DNA from: Heterocephalus glaber
Taxonomy: Eukaryota > Chordata > Mammalia > Rodentia > Bathyergidae
NCBI RefSeq assembly: GCF_000247695.1
Contig: NW_004624843.1
Coordinates: 2,689,876 to 2,753,875 of the forward strand
Direction: 5' to 3'
Length of the DNA: 64,000 nt
The notes below the pieces were generated by a model, which ran no database searches, was not told the DNA's origin, and worked only from the letters and a program-made list of their open reading frames with translations. Position 1 is the first letter of the stretch; each line of letters opens with the position of its first letter. The translations under genes and the position numbers were made by a program. This document shows positions 12,205-24,105 of this stretch, piece by piece.

Positions 12205-12360
12205 TTAAGATGAACAGACCTGCAGTCAGATTCCTGGGTTCCCACCAGGAATTGATCCACTGCAGATTACTTAGTGTCTCTGACTTTTGCTATCTCCATC
12301 TCAAATGTGTGTTTTATGATATTCCCCACCTCATGAATTACTGCATTAAGTTCCACTCTG
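12205..12360 (+). mobile_element. MIR SINE
   Basis: It follows the MIR consensus from cagtcagattcctgggttcc through gattacttagtgtctctgac to the degenerate tail (cacctcatgaattactgcat). Old and diverged, in sense orientation. Confidence 0.7.
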
Positions 12361-13129
12361 TGTTCCAGGTACCAAGGAGAGGACAGGAGCAGTGACTCAC
12401 ACCCCAGTCCTTATGGAGTTGAAGTTTTACTCAGGGAAAATGTAAAGGCCCTTTGATTTGCACCAGGCAGTAGCTTCATACAGCAGGACCCTCTGCCTCA
12501 CATTTAGATATGCAACATATATGAGCAAATTGTTTTAGCTTTAGTGAGATATTTATGTAATGTTTGCAATTTGACAAGGAAAGGAGCAAGGGAAAATTAT
12601 TTCTAGTTAATATATTCTGGTGGAAACACTTATAATTCCCAAACTACATAGAATGCTTTTCAACATTAAACTAAATATAATAAAAGCAATAAGTGAATTT
12701 GGGCTTGAAGTTATTGAATGACTCTTCATTTCACAATGAGTTATGGCAGGATGTTCTTGACTACTCAAGCAGAAAAGCAATCTAAAGAGGTTTATAGGTA
12801 CCCAGATTGTCACAGTCTTTGGGGATCTCTATTTGTCACTTTTTCACCTAGTGCATATTTAAAAGACAGGTGATGAATTTTGTTTTATTCTATTTCAGAC
12901 ATCTAGGGAATACAATTTCAGCAGAAAGATTCAACTGCAGCCAAATCATTTTTCATATTTTTTCTGAGCCTACATCTTGAAGGAACCTCTGATAAAATTA
13001 GATTATACCCTAAAATTAAAAGCAAGTTTGAAGTAATTGCCCATCTTTCAGGGATAACCATTTTCTAAATTATATTTATGACAATAAGTCAAATGGTCAT
13101 AGATCTAGTCATGGGAAATCTGTTTCAAA
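12361..13129. other. Unannotated spacer
   Basis: AT-rich DNA with no recognised feature, leading into the hairpin at 13130. Confidence 0.4.
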
Positions 13130-13253
13130 CATGCCACTCTATACAGGCACATATAAAGTGAATAACAGAATGGTTTATTCTAATTTCAAACCTTCTAAAT
13201 GAGAATAAACCATTCTGTTATTCACTTTATACGTGCCTGTATAGAGTGGCATG
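13130..13253. repeat. Near-perfect hairpin: 52-bp inverted arms, 20-nt loop
   Basis: The left arm (13130-13181) and right arm (13202-13253) are reverse complements at 51 of 52 positions. The spacer is 13182-13201. The only mismatch is A13151 opposite C13232, where the right arm still has a CpG, so it fits a single CpG-to-CpA decay on the left. After one mismatch, four further base pairs could form inside the loop. Outside the arms the complementarity stops at once, and no flanking target-site duplication or transposon terminus is visible. The octamer tttcaaac occurs both at the left edge (13123-13130) and within the loop (13184-13191). Transcribed from either strand, the sequence would fold into a long dsRNA-like stem. 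Whether it is transcribed is unknown. Confidence 0.95.
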
Positions 13254-13349
13254 CACTGTAATCTAAAGCATACTACTCACATTTATCACACTGGAATATA
13301 GTTGTTTGAAGAGGGCCTGATCTCCAGCTTTTCCTTAATTTGGTCAACC

Positions 13350-13520
13350 ATCTATTCATTCAACAAGCAGTTGTCAGGCGTTTGTCATATGTTTGGTTGT
13401 TGGACCAAATGGACCCTGTCTTTCAGTTTCATGGTATCTAAAGAGAAGGAAACCTGAAAGAAATAAGTTAAACACTACAAGAGCAGTCAGCTGAGGAAAT
13501 GCTGAACGATGCCTAAGGTA
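13350..13520 (-). mobile_element. L2 LINE 3'-end fragment, inverted
   Basis: The sequence tattcattcaacaagcagtt followed by an accctgtctttcagtttcatgg block is the antisense of the L2 3' end (…ctcaataaatgtttgttgaatgaatg). Diverged and partial. Confidence 0.5.
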
Positions 13521-13999
13521 ATGAAGGGAAACTTCTAACCATGGAGCTTTCACTAGATAGAATCTTGAAAGAGGAACAAAAATAAATACGGCAGAAAACG
13601 GAGAACATTTGTTTCAGGCAGACGGACATAAGCAGAAACCCATGCAGATGGAGCACGTTGTGTATTTTCCAACTACAAGAAGATGGCATTGTCTGGCACA
13701 CTGCTGTGTCAGTGGGGAAGGAAGTGTCTTGTGATGAGGACTGTATCTCAGTGGTTAGTTCCTTGATAACCATCTACTGCTTTGAAGTGGAAAAGTCATG
13801 GCAATGTATAGGAGAGTCAGTGTCTGTAACTAGTTGCCACTGAATGCCCAAGTGCTTTGGGAAAACTGTTTAGTATCTTCTTGTGTAAAATGAAAGTATT
13901 GGTTTTTGAATGATTGTCAAACTTTAAAGGACCTTCAAAATCATTCAGATCATATTCATTTAACTTCCACATAACAAATTTTAAAAGATTAGGGAAATC
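13521..13999. other. Unannotated spacer
   Basis: Short open frames on both strands (13513-13773 minus, 13658-13843 plus) overlap one another, and neither shows coding character. A faint MIR-like core may lie near 13835-13925. Confidence 0.35.
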
Positions 14000-14350
14000 T
14001 CACAAAATCACAAATCAATGACAACGAAGCAAATTGAAAAATGGGAAAAACATAATTAGATAATTTAGAAGGAGTAAACTGAAATGGCTAATAATAACTC
14101 GGACGGATTCTAAATCTTACTAGCAATCATGAAAATTCAAATTAAGATCACAAGAATTTTTCATTTTACATCCATCCAATTAGTAATAAATGAAACATAT
14201 AAGATTATCAAGTGTTTGAAAAGATATGGACTAAAGGCAATTGTTTGGTATCCACTGTCAGTAGATTGAGTACACTGGTACAGTGACTTTGAAAAATGAT
14301 TTGACATGACTTAGGAAATGCAAAGCGCTCATGCAATATGACTTGGTAGG
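14000..14350 (+). mobile_element. Old L1 LINE fragment (probable)
   Basis: Contains a sense-strand L1-like stretch: aagcaaattgaaaaatgggaa, ctagcaatcatgaaaattca and gaaacatataagattatcaa. Strongly decayed, so family-level assignment only. Confidence 0.5.
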
Positions 14351-14582
14351 AGATTGCACAATATTTGTTTAAATGCAGAACCTCTAACTTTTTATGCTTC
14401 TTTCTGATAAAATGTGCATGTATGTCCAGCAGGGTATATTGGGACCACATAGAGAAGATAAAAGAGGAAAGTTCCAGGGGATTATTCATGGGAATGAGTC
14501 AATGACCTGGCTATAGAACAGCCTCCCCAAAAGGTTGGCCATTAGTCAAAACCATTTCAATCTGAATCAAGTATTTGGAGAA

Positions 14583-14670
14583 GGCTCTTACCATAGAAGT
14601 AATTTTTATGACTAAGAAATATGAGCAAGGACTTGGGAATGAAGGATAACAACAACACTGAAATAGACAC
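14583..14670 (+). repeat. Diverged direct repeat, copy 1
   Basis: Shares catagaagtaat, an aatatgagcaagg-like core and a gaaata..cactg end with 15505-15590, in the same order and orientation. Probably two fragments of one unidentified repeat family or an old local duplication. Confidence 0.6.
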
Positions 14671-15504
14671 TGCCATGGTTTTCAGGAACACAGGAGTAGT
14701 TTGTGAGCAGTTAAAACTCTTTTAGTCAATTAGGTAGAAGGTTCTGGATCCAGAATGTTGGGGAATTCCTTTCAAAGCAAGCTCATCAAGACTTCCAAGT
14801 AAATGAATTTGATACAGGCTAAACACTTTGGCAGGACCTCAGACTTCCCATACTGGGTGAAATTCACAACAAACATTGAGAGAAACCAGGTGGGAAATGT
14901 GGAAGCCCAACTATATGAACTAAACCTATGTGTGTCCTTTGGAGAGTGGGATAAGGTATCATGTCTTAGTCTTATGTGCATACCACAGTTCTCCTCCAAG
15001 GTGCTTTAGCATCACTTTGTTTAGTAATAAAGACGACAGTTTTAACATTCAGCCTTGATGGTATCCTATGAAACCAGGAAAAAAGTAAACAAAGATCTAC
15101 CATCTAGGCCTATGGTTTTCAAATATCACTTTGCTTACAAATCATGCAAGGGTGCTTCTTTTCAAAAATACACTTTTTCACATGAAGGTTTTTGTTTTCT
15201 TTCATGTACGGGAACTGAATTCAGTCGTGAAGCTAGAAATGAAAGATTACCATGCTTATAAAAGATAATCACAGAAAAGATAGCTCTAAAATCTGTATAC
15301 ATATTCTAATCAAATTATTGGCTGACTCCTAAGCTATGAATATATGAAGTAATAGCCAAATATCTAGAGGTAAAGACTAGCTAGGAAGCTAAAACAATTT
15401 CAGTAGTTCCCAATTTGGGAGAGACTAATTCTAGTGCTTTAAGATTTTCTAGTTTAGAGAATCCTTTATAAATTTTATGAGCTGTTCTTTAAAACCTCAA
15501 AAGC
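14671..15504. other. Unannotated spacer between the diverged direct repeats
   Basis: No gene recognised. Small overlapping frames on both strands near 14772-15009 and 15055-15261 have no family resemblance. Confidence 0.4.
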
Positions 15505-15590
15505 TCTTGTCATAGAAGTAATCCCTACACATGAGGAATATGAACAAGGGTTTAGTAATAAGGGGCAAGAATAACTATGAAATAATCACT
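15505..15590 (+). repeat. Diverged direct repeat, copy 2
   Basis: Partner of 14583-14670, about 920 bp downstream. It has catagaagtaat, aatatgaacaaggg and gaaataatcactg in the same order. Confidence 0.6.
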
Positions 15591-16593
15591 GTAATTATAT
15601 GTAAAAGCCATGTTACAGTAGAATGAACCAATGTCAAGTATCTTTTCACCTTTTTGAAGAAAAACAGTATTTTTAATATAATATTCATTATTAAGTAAAA
15701 GATTTAGAAGTCTTGATTTAAAAAGCACTTGATCAGAACTAAAAGAAACCGTAGATACTGGAAATATACTCATAATTGATGCAGATATTGGAGTTGTTAG
15801 GCAGAAACTCTCAAAAGAAAAAAATAAAAACTAAACTATGCTCAATATGTTCCAGATTAAAGAGAAAAGGAATAAATATTTCAGCACTGTGGCTGCCAGA
15901 AAAAGGCAGTACTCAGATCTCCTTTCAAGAGAGGACTTACTGGGAGAGACACAGTTGGCAGTCAGCCTCCAGTTTTACAACCAGAGGATGTGTGGCAGTG
16001 TTATTCCAAAGCCATGCTCTCCCCAGAACATTCTCAGCCAGTGACTGAGCATGGCAGATATATTCATCATAGATTCCTACTGAATAGCAGACTCCTTGAT
16101 TGTTAGTCTTTGCTCTGGTGTTCCCATCAGTCTGAATGAGACTCAGAACCACACATCACCCGGTAGCTTTTCCTGCTCAATCCTCCCAATGATTCTTGAC
16201 CAACTGAATATCTTGGTGCCTACACCATACTATATGCAGATTTTAGCTCTAGATATTTCACAGAAATAAAAGTGAAAGATAAAGCATTACAACTCTTGCA
16301 GAAATACATTGCGGTATATCTTCCTGATCTCAGAGTAAGCAAACAAACACTATCCAAGGCACAGAAAGTATAAACCTTGAAATCAAAGATTCCTAGATTA
16401 GATTTAATATTAATTTTTAAAAATTCTCTTAATCAAAAACACAATTAAGAGAGTGAAAAGATAATCCAAGTTCTAGCAGATGAGTTTATTATACATACAC
16501 TATATGATAAAATATTCATACACACAAGGTATAAGTGACAATTACAAAAGAATGTGAAATACACAGCCAATGTAAAACCCCAAGCCAAACAGT
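15591..16593. other. Unannotated spacer
   Basis: No recognised gene. Three overlapping short frames around 15776-16152 on both strands are best read as chance. Confidence 0.4.
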
Positions 16594-16608
16594 TGAATAG
16601 GCATTTTA

Positions 16609-16713
16609 TTTCTTTTTTTATTTATATATTTATGTTTTTAGTACGGGGGATCAAACTCGGGACCTTGTGCTTGCAAAGCAGGCGACGGCACCACTGAGCT
16701 AAATCTCCAGCCC
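16609..16713 (-). mobile_element. tRNA-derived ID-like SINE with TSD
   Basis: An inverted ID-like SINE: T-rich tail at left, gtacgggggatcaaactcgg, then ccactgagctaaatctccag. Target-site duplications are tgaataggcatttta (16594-16608) and tgaacaggcacttta (16714-16728), 13 of 15 identical, so the copy is older than the one at 10.55 kb. Confidence 0.92.
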
Positions 16714-16728
16714 TGAACAGGCACTTTA

Positions 16729-17604
16729 AAAAAGAGGATATTGTATCTAACTGATCCCAAACTGCAAGTTCCTAACACTATTACTTATTAGAGACAGCCA
16801 AATTAATATCAAAGTGGAATGTCTCCTTACTTTATATTTTGGAGAGGATAAAAAATAACTGGAAGTCATGTATTAGAAATGGGAATACACACTGAAAAAC
16901 TAGCAATATGTAGTAGTAAAGCCAAAATATGCATCAATGACCAGTGATTTGAATCCTGAATACATATTCAAGAGAAAGTAATGCAGAGTTCTGTCAAGAG
17001 ACATGAGCCTTGCTTATAATAGAAATCCATGGGGGCTGAAAGAAAAATTCCTCTTTAGAACACAAAGGATTTGGGGAAAGCCAATGGGATAAATCAGAAA
17101 GAAAACATTTATTCCAAAGTGTTATGGAGTGATCCTCTTAAATGTAAAGCAATATCTAAGATTTTCAGTTAAACAATGGTGCATAAAATATGATGGGATG
17201 ATTCAGAGTACTTTAAATGATCATATACATTTCAGGGAGATTTTTTAAAAGTGTGCTCCATTCTGAAATAATTCTGGAAATAGTTGATCTTTGTATGATA
17301 AAACCATAATATATTCTTGACGTCTACAGGACCGAGTGAATGAAATATACAGTCAGGTGAGGAACACAGCAGGAAGCCAATGTCCAATGTTTGCTGACCA
17401 CTGGAATTTTAATAGTTAGTGCATCTTCTGCAGGGCTGCTTTTTCTACTGTATGAATGCTTTGTTGTGAAAATCATACCTGTCATCCTCATGCCATTTTG
17501 CTGTGTGAGAGAGACAACTGTGACATTAAAGCAAGGAAATATTAGTTAAGAACACATGATGTTTCACAGAAATTGCAGTCTCGCGAGTCTATCATCATGG
17601 TTTT
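16729..17604. other. Unannotated spacer
   Basis: No gene or repeat recognised. Confidence 0.4.
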
Positions 17605-17750
17605 TGAACCTCAGCATAGTTTATTTGGATGCTCAGTTTTCTACCCTATAAAATTAGAAAAAAAATGATGATAATGTGAAATGGGTATGGGAATCAAATG
17701 AACTCATGTATATTGAGAGAGTCCAGGGACTGTCACCTCCAAACATGACA
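17605..17750 (+). mobile_element. MIR SINE
   Basis: Follows the MIR consensus in sense: gctcagttttctaccctata, aaaattag, gatgataatgtg, gggaatcaaatgaactcatg. Confidence 0.65.
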
Positions 17751-20700
17751 TTAATACTGATTATTTTAAATTAAGAGAATTTAGCATAGAATGCTTGGAG
17801 ACATTTTCTTCTGATATTTTTTTGTCTTCCTATAGCATAGACCTCCAAGGAAGAAAACAATGACCTCCTGTCCTTTCTTGAATTTCCACAAACTAAATTC
17901 ATGTCAGAAGAGGAGACACTGCAGTTTGTCAACACACTTCAACAGATTTTGTCACACACTGTTGTCTTCTATTTTATTCCCATTTAAATTTCCAAAGACA
18001 TTCACTTAAAACCACTGTCTGGTGAAGCAGACTAGTCCCAGGTCATTACATGTTTTCCATGCTCATTAATTTCCCTTAATCACTTCAATTCCTCAAAGTT
18101 GTATGCATCCCCATTCTTTCCCACCTCTATAGAAGTGAAATATATAAGCTTAAATTGTTTGGGTTGTGGGTAGTCACTCTATTGAGATTTCTTCCTTTTG
18201 TACATTAATAAGTGTTTATGTCTCTGTTCCTGTTTTATCATTGTCAGTTTATTGTAGTGAGCATTTAGAGAATGAAAGGGAAATCTCCCTGCGTCATTAA
18301 AATTTTAACAAGTTCAAAGATATATATGAAGATATTTTGGAAGGCTTATCAAACCACAACTATAAAAGAACATGTCTGTATATTACATAAACAATGAAGT
18401 GGTAGCAGAAACAATTGCAATTTTTCCATGACTATTTTAATACAGACCTGAAAGGCTGCAAGTTTCAAGAAAAATTTTCTCATCTGTAAGTAGGAGGAGT
18501 TAATGAGGTAGTCTTGCAGTTACCCTGTTCTCTCAGCCAAACTCTGTCCCTTCGTGCCAGTACCATTGCCAACTGCTGTCCCATTGGTGAAGTTCTCTCG
18601 GCCAATTGTATCATCTTTGGATACTACGCTGTTGTGGGCTTCTGTACTATAAGTCTACTTTCCCTAACACCTGAATTCTTCCCACAGAATTAACATTCTG
18701 CCAAGCAGTTGAACTTTGAGTGGACACAACCCAAAGTAGGCCTGCTAAATGGCTATTTGGAATTAGAACTGAGACTCAATCTGATATGGATTTTTCCAAG
18801 GGCATAAACACACCTTAAAAGCTATAAGGTAGCCGGGCACTGCCCACCATGTTCTGAAAGAGGAGCAAATACCCCATCTGCTGAGTCAAAGAGCCAGAGA
18901 CAACAGGCAGCAGTGCAGCCATGGTGGTTTTACAGTTGGTTCCTGATCCCAGTTCTCAGGCAGTATGCACACCGGGGTTCTGAGAGATAAGCCTCGCTCC
19001 TTCAAATGAATTCCAACTTCATCATCAGCTATCTAGCTGGTTTTTGATATGTGCACCAAAGAACCTTGACTCAGAGTCCCAGGATCTATTTTTTCCAGTG
19101 TTAAAATATGAAATAAGTAATAGTAATAGCATGGCACTGTTTCTTCTGTGAATCTTTACACCATTTCACATTCTTTCTATGGGAAACACTGATTCAAGTT
19201 TCAAACAGTGACTCATATTTTGAAGAACTTGCCTTTGAAATACAAAGACTACCTGTTCTGTTTTTACTATTATTTCTGCTTCCTTTTAAAACAAGTACAA
19301 ATACTTTATTTTTCACTTTGTAAATGACATGAGAGACAGAACTAATACTGCTGTCTCTATTCTGGCAATATATGGTGGACTAAATCAGGCCTTTTCTGTG
19401 ACTCAGTTCATGTGTTCTAAAAGTCATGAAAATGGCAGTGAAAATATTTTTAAAAGGAAAACAAGCTAAAGTAAAATATCGTTATAATTCTTGAAATACC
19501 ATTCCACCTTTCCCTCTGTTTTCTTGATAAAAAAAAAACAAAAACCTTACAAAATACAAAATATTTGGCTGGGAATATTGCTTATTTGTTGTTGCTAGTT
19601 GTTTGTTTCAGTTTGTTTGTTGATGCTTTAACTTTTAGCTGCTAATTTCCTCACAGGTTGACCAGAAGACTCCAGCTCTTTGGTGAGTAATTTTCATGTA
19701 GGTAATTTATGTAGAGGACTGCCTTCTTTGTGTGCTTCCCAGTATTCTCCAGCTATCCTTGTTTTGAGCTCCATGAAGTCTCTCATTCTTACAGGTTTCC
19801 CACCTGGTCACCAGGAGGTCAGTTGAGTCATGTAACTTATTCTGGCAGGAGGTGCCAGGGTTCCACACTGTCACAGGCTAGTGGAGATGTGCAAACTCAT
19901 TTGAAATGTTTATTATATTTTATGATTTTAATTCATTTCCTGCTCCTGTGTGCTTACCATGCTATTTATTGGAGAATAAAAGTGCACAGGGGGCTTCCAA
20001 TGATGAAGTCATTTAAAATATTTGGTTAAAATGTCTCCAAAAGTTTTCCAATGACACACTAGTCAAAAAAAAATCCAGTCACACAGGGTACTGAGGACTC
20101 ACTGATCCTGCTGGCACTGCTTGAGCAAAATGTTTCTGAAAGAGCTTTCAAAAAACTTCGGGGTAGAGACTCCTTGAATGAAGTTCCTTTTATGAAACTA
20201 AAACAACACAAAACAAAAAGCCATTGCTTTTATTCTCTTGGTGTTTTGTATATGCCTTTAATACTGTCTACTGCAGCGCTAGTGTTATAGACTGGCTAAG
20301 CAGCAGGGCCTCCTAGCTCTCCTTCCAGCTCTTCAGTGTGCTATTCTTTCATAGACGTGCACAAAGAACCAAATAAAATAATGCTTCACAACCTCACTCC
20401 ATAGGCTCCTTTCTGAATAGTACAATAATAATGAAACTAAAGAAAATATACAGAAGGTTAGAAAATGCAAGTGTTTTATCTGAACCAAAAAATGGAAAAT
20501 CTCTTAGCTACTTCCATTCTCTCTTCCAAAAGGTAACATTGTAAACAACTTTGATCCAATGCCCAGCCTGGTGGCTATAGTTATCAATATAAAATTGTGT
20601 ACTAAAAATTTGAGTAAATGTTCTCAACCACAAAACAAAACAGTAAGTAGATGATAGATGTGTTAATTAACTTGATTTTGGTAATTATTACAAGAGTATA

Positions 20701-21086
20701 TGTATAACAAATCATCACATTGGACACTTTAAATTCATAACAATATTATTTGGTAATTTTACCTTAATCTATAATTCTTTCTTTTTAAAGGAAAATTGTT
20801 TAAAAACATACTTATTGCATATCTAAGTTGCTTATAGGTACAAATACAAAAATCATATTTTAAATAAAAGCCAGCAAAGCATTTTTAATTTAACAATATT
20901 TAGGGCAACTTCCATTTTAAAAATTATAAACTTTTAATTCTTATGCTTTGGAAATATATGAGATGTGAAATCTAGTCTTTACGAATTATTTCCTATTTTT
21001 TCTGAAGTATCCTGTTCTCCCATGTTTACATTTCAACAGAGATATTGGTATTATTCTATCAAATCTGAACTTCCTCATCAAATGCA
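17751..21086. other. Long unannotated interval
   Basis: About 3.3 kb in which I could not defend any gene. The 18500-19010 part is less AT-rich and may be a decayed LTR-type repeat. A 99-codon plus frame at 19730-20029 has no recognised similarity, and its composition is not coding-like. No SINE or splice-supported exon was identified. Confidence 0.4.
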
Positions 21087-21088
21087 GA

Positions 21089-21127
21089 CACACACACACG
21101 TGTACACACACACACACACACACACAC
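21089..21127. repeat. (CA)n microsatellite, interrupted
   Basis: A CA run with one cgtgta interruption, directly abutting the Tigger-like element on its right. Confidence 0.95.
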
Positions 21128-21128
21128 T

Positions 21129-21430
21129 GAGTAGTACCTTCCTTATCCACGGGTAAACATTCCAAGATCCCCATTGGACACCTAAAACCACACCTATTAT
21201 ATCAAACCCTAGATATGCTGTTTTTCCTGTTAATACATACACACCTTCTGTATGATTTATTTTGTAAATTAGAGGTCAAAACAATAATAAAAAATAAAAC
21301 AATTATTTAAAATACAATAATAAAATTATTATATATTTTTATTTATTTCTGGCATTTTTCAGTTAATGTTTTCGACTATCATTGACCATGAGTAACTGAA
21401 ACTGTGAATTGTGGAGGGAGAGTATTGCTG
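21129..21430. mobile_element. Tigger-like (TcMar) DNA transposon remnant, non-autonomous
   Basis: The left end gagtagtaccttccttatcc and the right end gtggagggagagtattgctg are imperfect inverted repeats. The interior order ccaagatccccattggacac, ctaaaaccac, accatgagtaactgaaactg matches the Tigger-family pattern with 'ccaagacccccagtggatgcc' and 'gggtaactgaaaccgcgg'. At 302 bp it lacks room for transposase, so it is a MITE-like internal-deletion copy. Confidence 0.7.
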
Positions 21431-21639
21431 CGTTTGAAGTGCACTGAATGTCTACTAAAACAGTGTTGATGCTTTCATTTTCACTAGGGAATGCTGCTTC
21501 ATTTCTTCCTATCTGAGCTCAAAACCTGTTATTTTTTTTCTTTCTTGCAAGATCTTCAGAACAGTGCTGTTGAAGTATGACACATATCTTCAAAGTAGTT
21601 TTGCATGCTCAGAGGGAAAGAATCATGTATTTCCACACT

Positions 21640-23240
21640 GAATGTGATACTAGCTGAAAGGTTTTCGAAGATGCACTTTATTAGATTAAGAAGTTCCTTT
21701 CTATTCCTAGCTTGCTGGTTTTTATATGAACCTTTATAGAAATACTCACATGGTATTTTTGTTTATTTTATTAATGTAATGATCTACATTTATTGATTTG
21801 TGAATGTTAAATTAATCTTTGCAAAGTTTCCTGATATCAATCAAATTGATCATGATATATTATACTTTAAGTACAGTATTGAATTTGATTTATGATGATG
21901 TTGTTTAGGGATTTGTCCAATATTTAGGAGAAATATTAACCATCAATTTTTTCATAGCCTTTTTCAGATTTTACTATTAAGGTCATAAAAATATAAAAAA
22001 TGAACAGGAAAGCCTCTCTCACTCTCTTTTCTAGAAGAGTTTGTGTAACACTTGTTTATTTCTTAAATGTTTAGGAAATTCACCAGTGTGGCATTCTTTA
22101 ACAAATTATCTTTGTGAAAATTGTTAATTTCATATTCTATATAATTGTACAGGAAGACTCAAATTAATTCTTTTTTATTTCAGTTTTCTTATATTTTTCA
22201 AGTGATTTTTTTCACTTCTTTGATATAATAAATTGTTCTGTAACAAAGTTGTTGATAGTTGTGGTAGATGTCATCGTGGTCTCAATTCTTTCTCTCCCAC
22301 TTTTTAGTACACTGCTAGCCACCTACGTGGCTATAATCCAAGCAGTTGAAGTACAGAAGACTTGCAGACATATGGGAGATAATCAATAATTTTTGTTATT
22401 ATGAATTTTGAGATGTTTTATTTATAATAGCTAAGTGTTAAAATAAAATTAGGTCTTATCATCCACTATTCAAATTTCAAATATATAATGTGGTTAATTT
22501 GGGCTTACTTCTGTTCTTACCACATGTACTAAAAAATTAACTAATTTATTGATCTTCCAATTTGTTTTTAATTTTGTGTCTGTTGTTGAATTTTGGTCTT
22601 ATATTTACTATTACCTTGCTTTTATGTTTATGAATTTGAATTGCTGTTTTACTTAAATCAACTATTACTTCTACTCGTCCTCATAGTAGAACTATGGAAG
22701 AGTTAGATATGTTGGATATTTTCATTTTCCCCAGATGTCTCTCATACTGTTTTATCTCATGTATAAATAAATGTATGTCCTCTCTAAAGATCTGTCTTCT
22801 GTTCCTTTGCCTTCTTTGTGGTCTTTTATTACAGCTACCTAATACAATTTTAGTTTTAGTAATGTTTTCATTAGTTCTCAAATTTCCATTTGACAGTTTT
22901 GATGGATTCCAAATTTTTCCTTTAGTTTGTCATCTTTTCCTCCATTTCCTTGATGTGTTAATCCAAATTATCTTAAATATTGTCTTTGATACCTTCAATA
23001 TCAGAATCATGTATGGATCTCTTTCTGTTTACTTCTATTCTTTGTCTCTAGTTTGTTATTATTTTAGCATATTTCATATTTAGATGCTGGTAAACACTGT
23101 AGTGATTCTTTCAAAAATGCTTAGTTTCCCATTAAAGGGTAGATACAATTCTAATGGATCAATGTTTCCTGTTGAAAGTTGGTTTTAGGACTTGGTAAGC
23201 ATGAGTTATTTCAGTTTTGACCTTTCTTAAAGCATGACCT
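21640..23240 (-). mobile_element. L1 LINE remnant, inverted
   Basis: The plus strand has antisense L1 ORF2 text: gatctacatttattgatttg, a tgatcatgatatattatac block, then ttagggatttgtccaatatt, as in the reverse-transcriptase region. After about 22640 it changes to antisense text resembling the older L1M block at 4.3-7.3 kb, so two elements may be joined here. A 129-codon plus frame at 22694-23083 lies antisense in this T-rich repeat and is not a gene. Confidence 0.65.
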
Positions 23241-23245
23241 TTTTT

Positions 23246-23740
23246 AGGTCCAAGGACTCCCTCCCCACAATGGAGCCACATCCTAACTTCCGGGAGCTAT
23301 GACTATACCATGTTACATTGCAAAGAAAACATCAACTTATGGATGCAATTAACTTTTCTACTCAGCTAACTGCATAGAACCCAGATTGTTCTGAATTATC
23401 TAAGTGGGTCCAATGAAACCAAAGTTCTTACTCGCAGAGAAAGGTGGCAATGAGAGAATAGAGATGAGACAGATTTGAGGGCCACTGTTGCCTTTCAAGA
23501 TGGAACTGGTCCCCAAGCCAATGTCTCCAGCCAGCTTTAGAAACTAGAAAAGGCAAGAAGATGAATTCTCTCCTAGAACCTTCAAGAAAGGGTGCTGTCC
23601 TTCTGGCTACTTGATTTTAACTCAGTAAGGACCTATTTTAGACTTCTGACCTGCACAGCTGTAAGAATTTTTTTATTGTTTTAAGACTCTAGGCTTGTGC
23701 TAATTTGTTACAATAGCAGTAGGAAACTGACACCCATTGC
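23246..23740 (+). mobile_element. MLT1-type MaLR LTR
   Basis: The 3' two-thirds follows MLT1 closely: gttctgaattatctaagtgg, gtccaatgaaacc, gaaactagaaaaggcaagaa, agacttctgacctgcacagc, then a tgttttaagactctaggctt-like end and acaatagcagtaggaaactg. The left limit is approximate. Another MaLR-type LTR begins four bases later. Confidence 0.75.
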
Positions 23741-23743
23741 TAT

Positions 23744-24105
23744 GGACTGAATTGTGACTCCATCCCCAAATTTACATTTATATTTTTATATACAATGATA
23801 TTTGAGACAGAGCCTTTAGGAAGTAATTAGGTTTAGAGGAGGTCATGAAGATGAGGCCTGAGAATGACATTAGTCCCCTGATAAAAAGGGACACAAGATC
23901 CCACCACAACCACCACCAGGTGAGAACACAGTGAAAAGGCAGCAGTGGTCAGGAATGGATCCCTCACCAGTACTCAACTTACTGCCATCCACACCTCATG
24001 CTTCCAGCCTCCATAAATGTGAGAAGAGAACTTTCTGTTGTTTAAGCCTCCTAGTCATAGTGTTTCGTTATCACAGCCTAAACAGACTAGGATGCAGAAT
24101 AATGT
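23744..24105 (+). mobile_element. Second MaLR-type LTR, adjacent
   Basis: Begins gctatggactgaattgtgac, continues with gagcctttaggaagtaatta, gtgagaacacagtgaaaagg and ttctgttgtttaagcctcc, and ends with cagcctaaacagactaggat. This is the order of a sense MLT1-like LTR. It lies head to tail with the LTR at 23246-23740. Confidence 0.72.

Noticed and set aside
22694..23083. 129-codon plus frame rich in Phe, Leu, Cys and Ile
   Set aside because: Antisense to a T-rich L1 remnant; hydrophobic by composition only.
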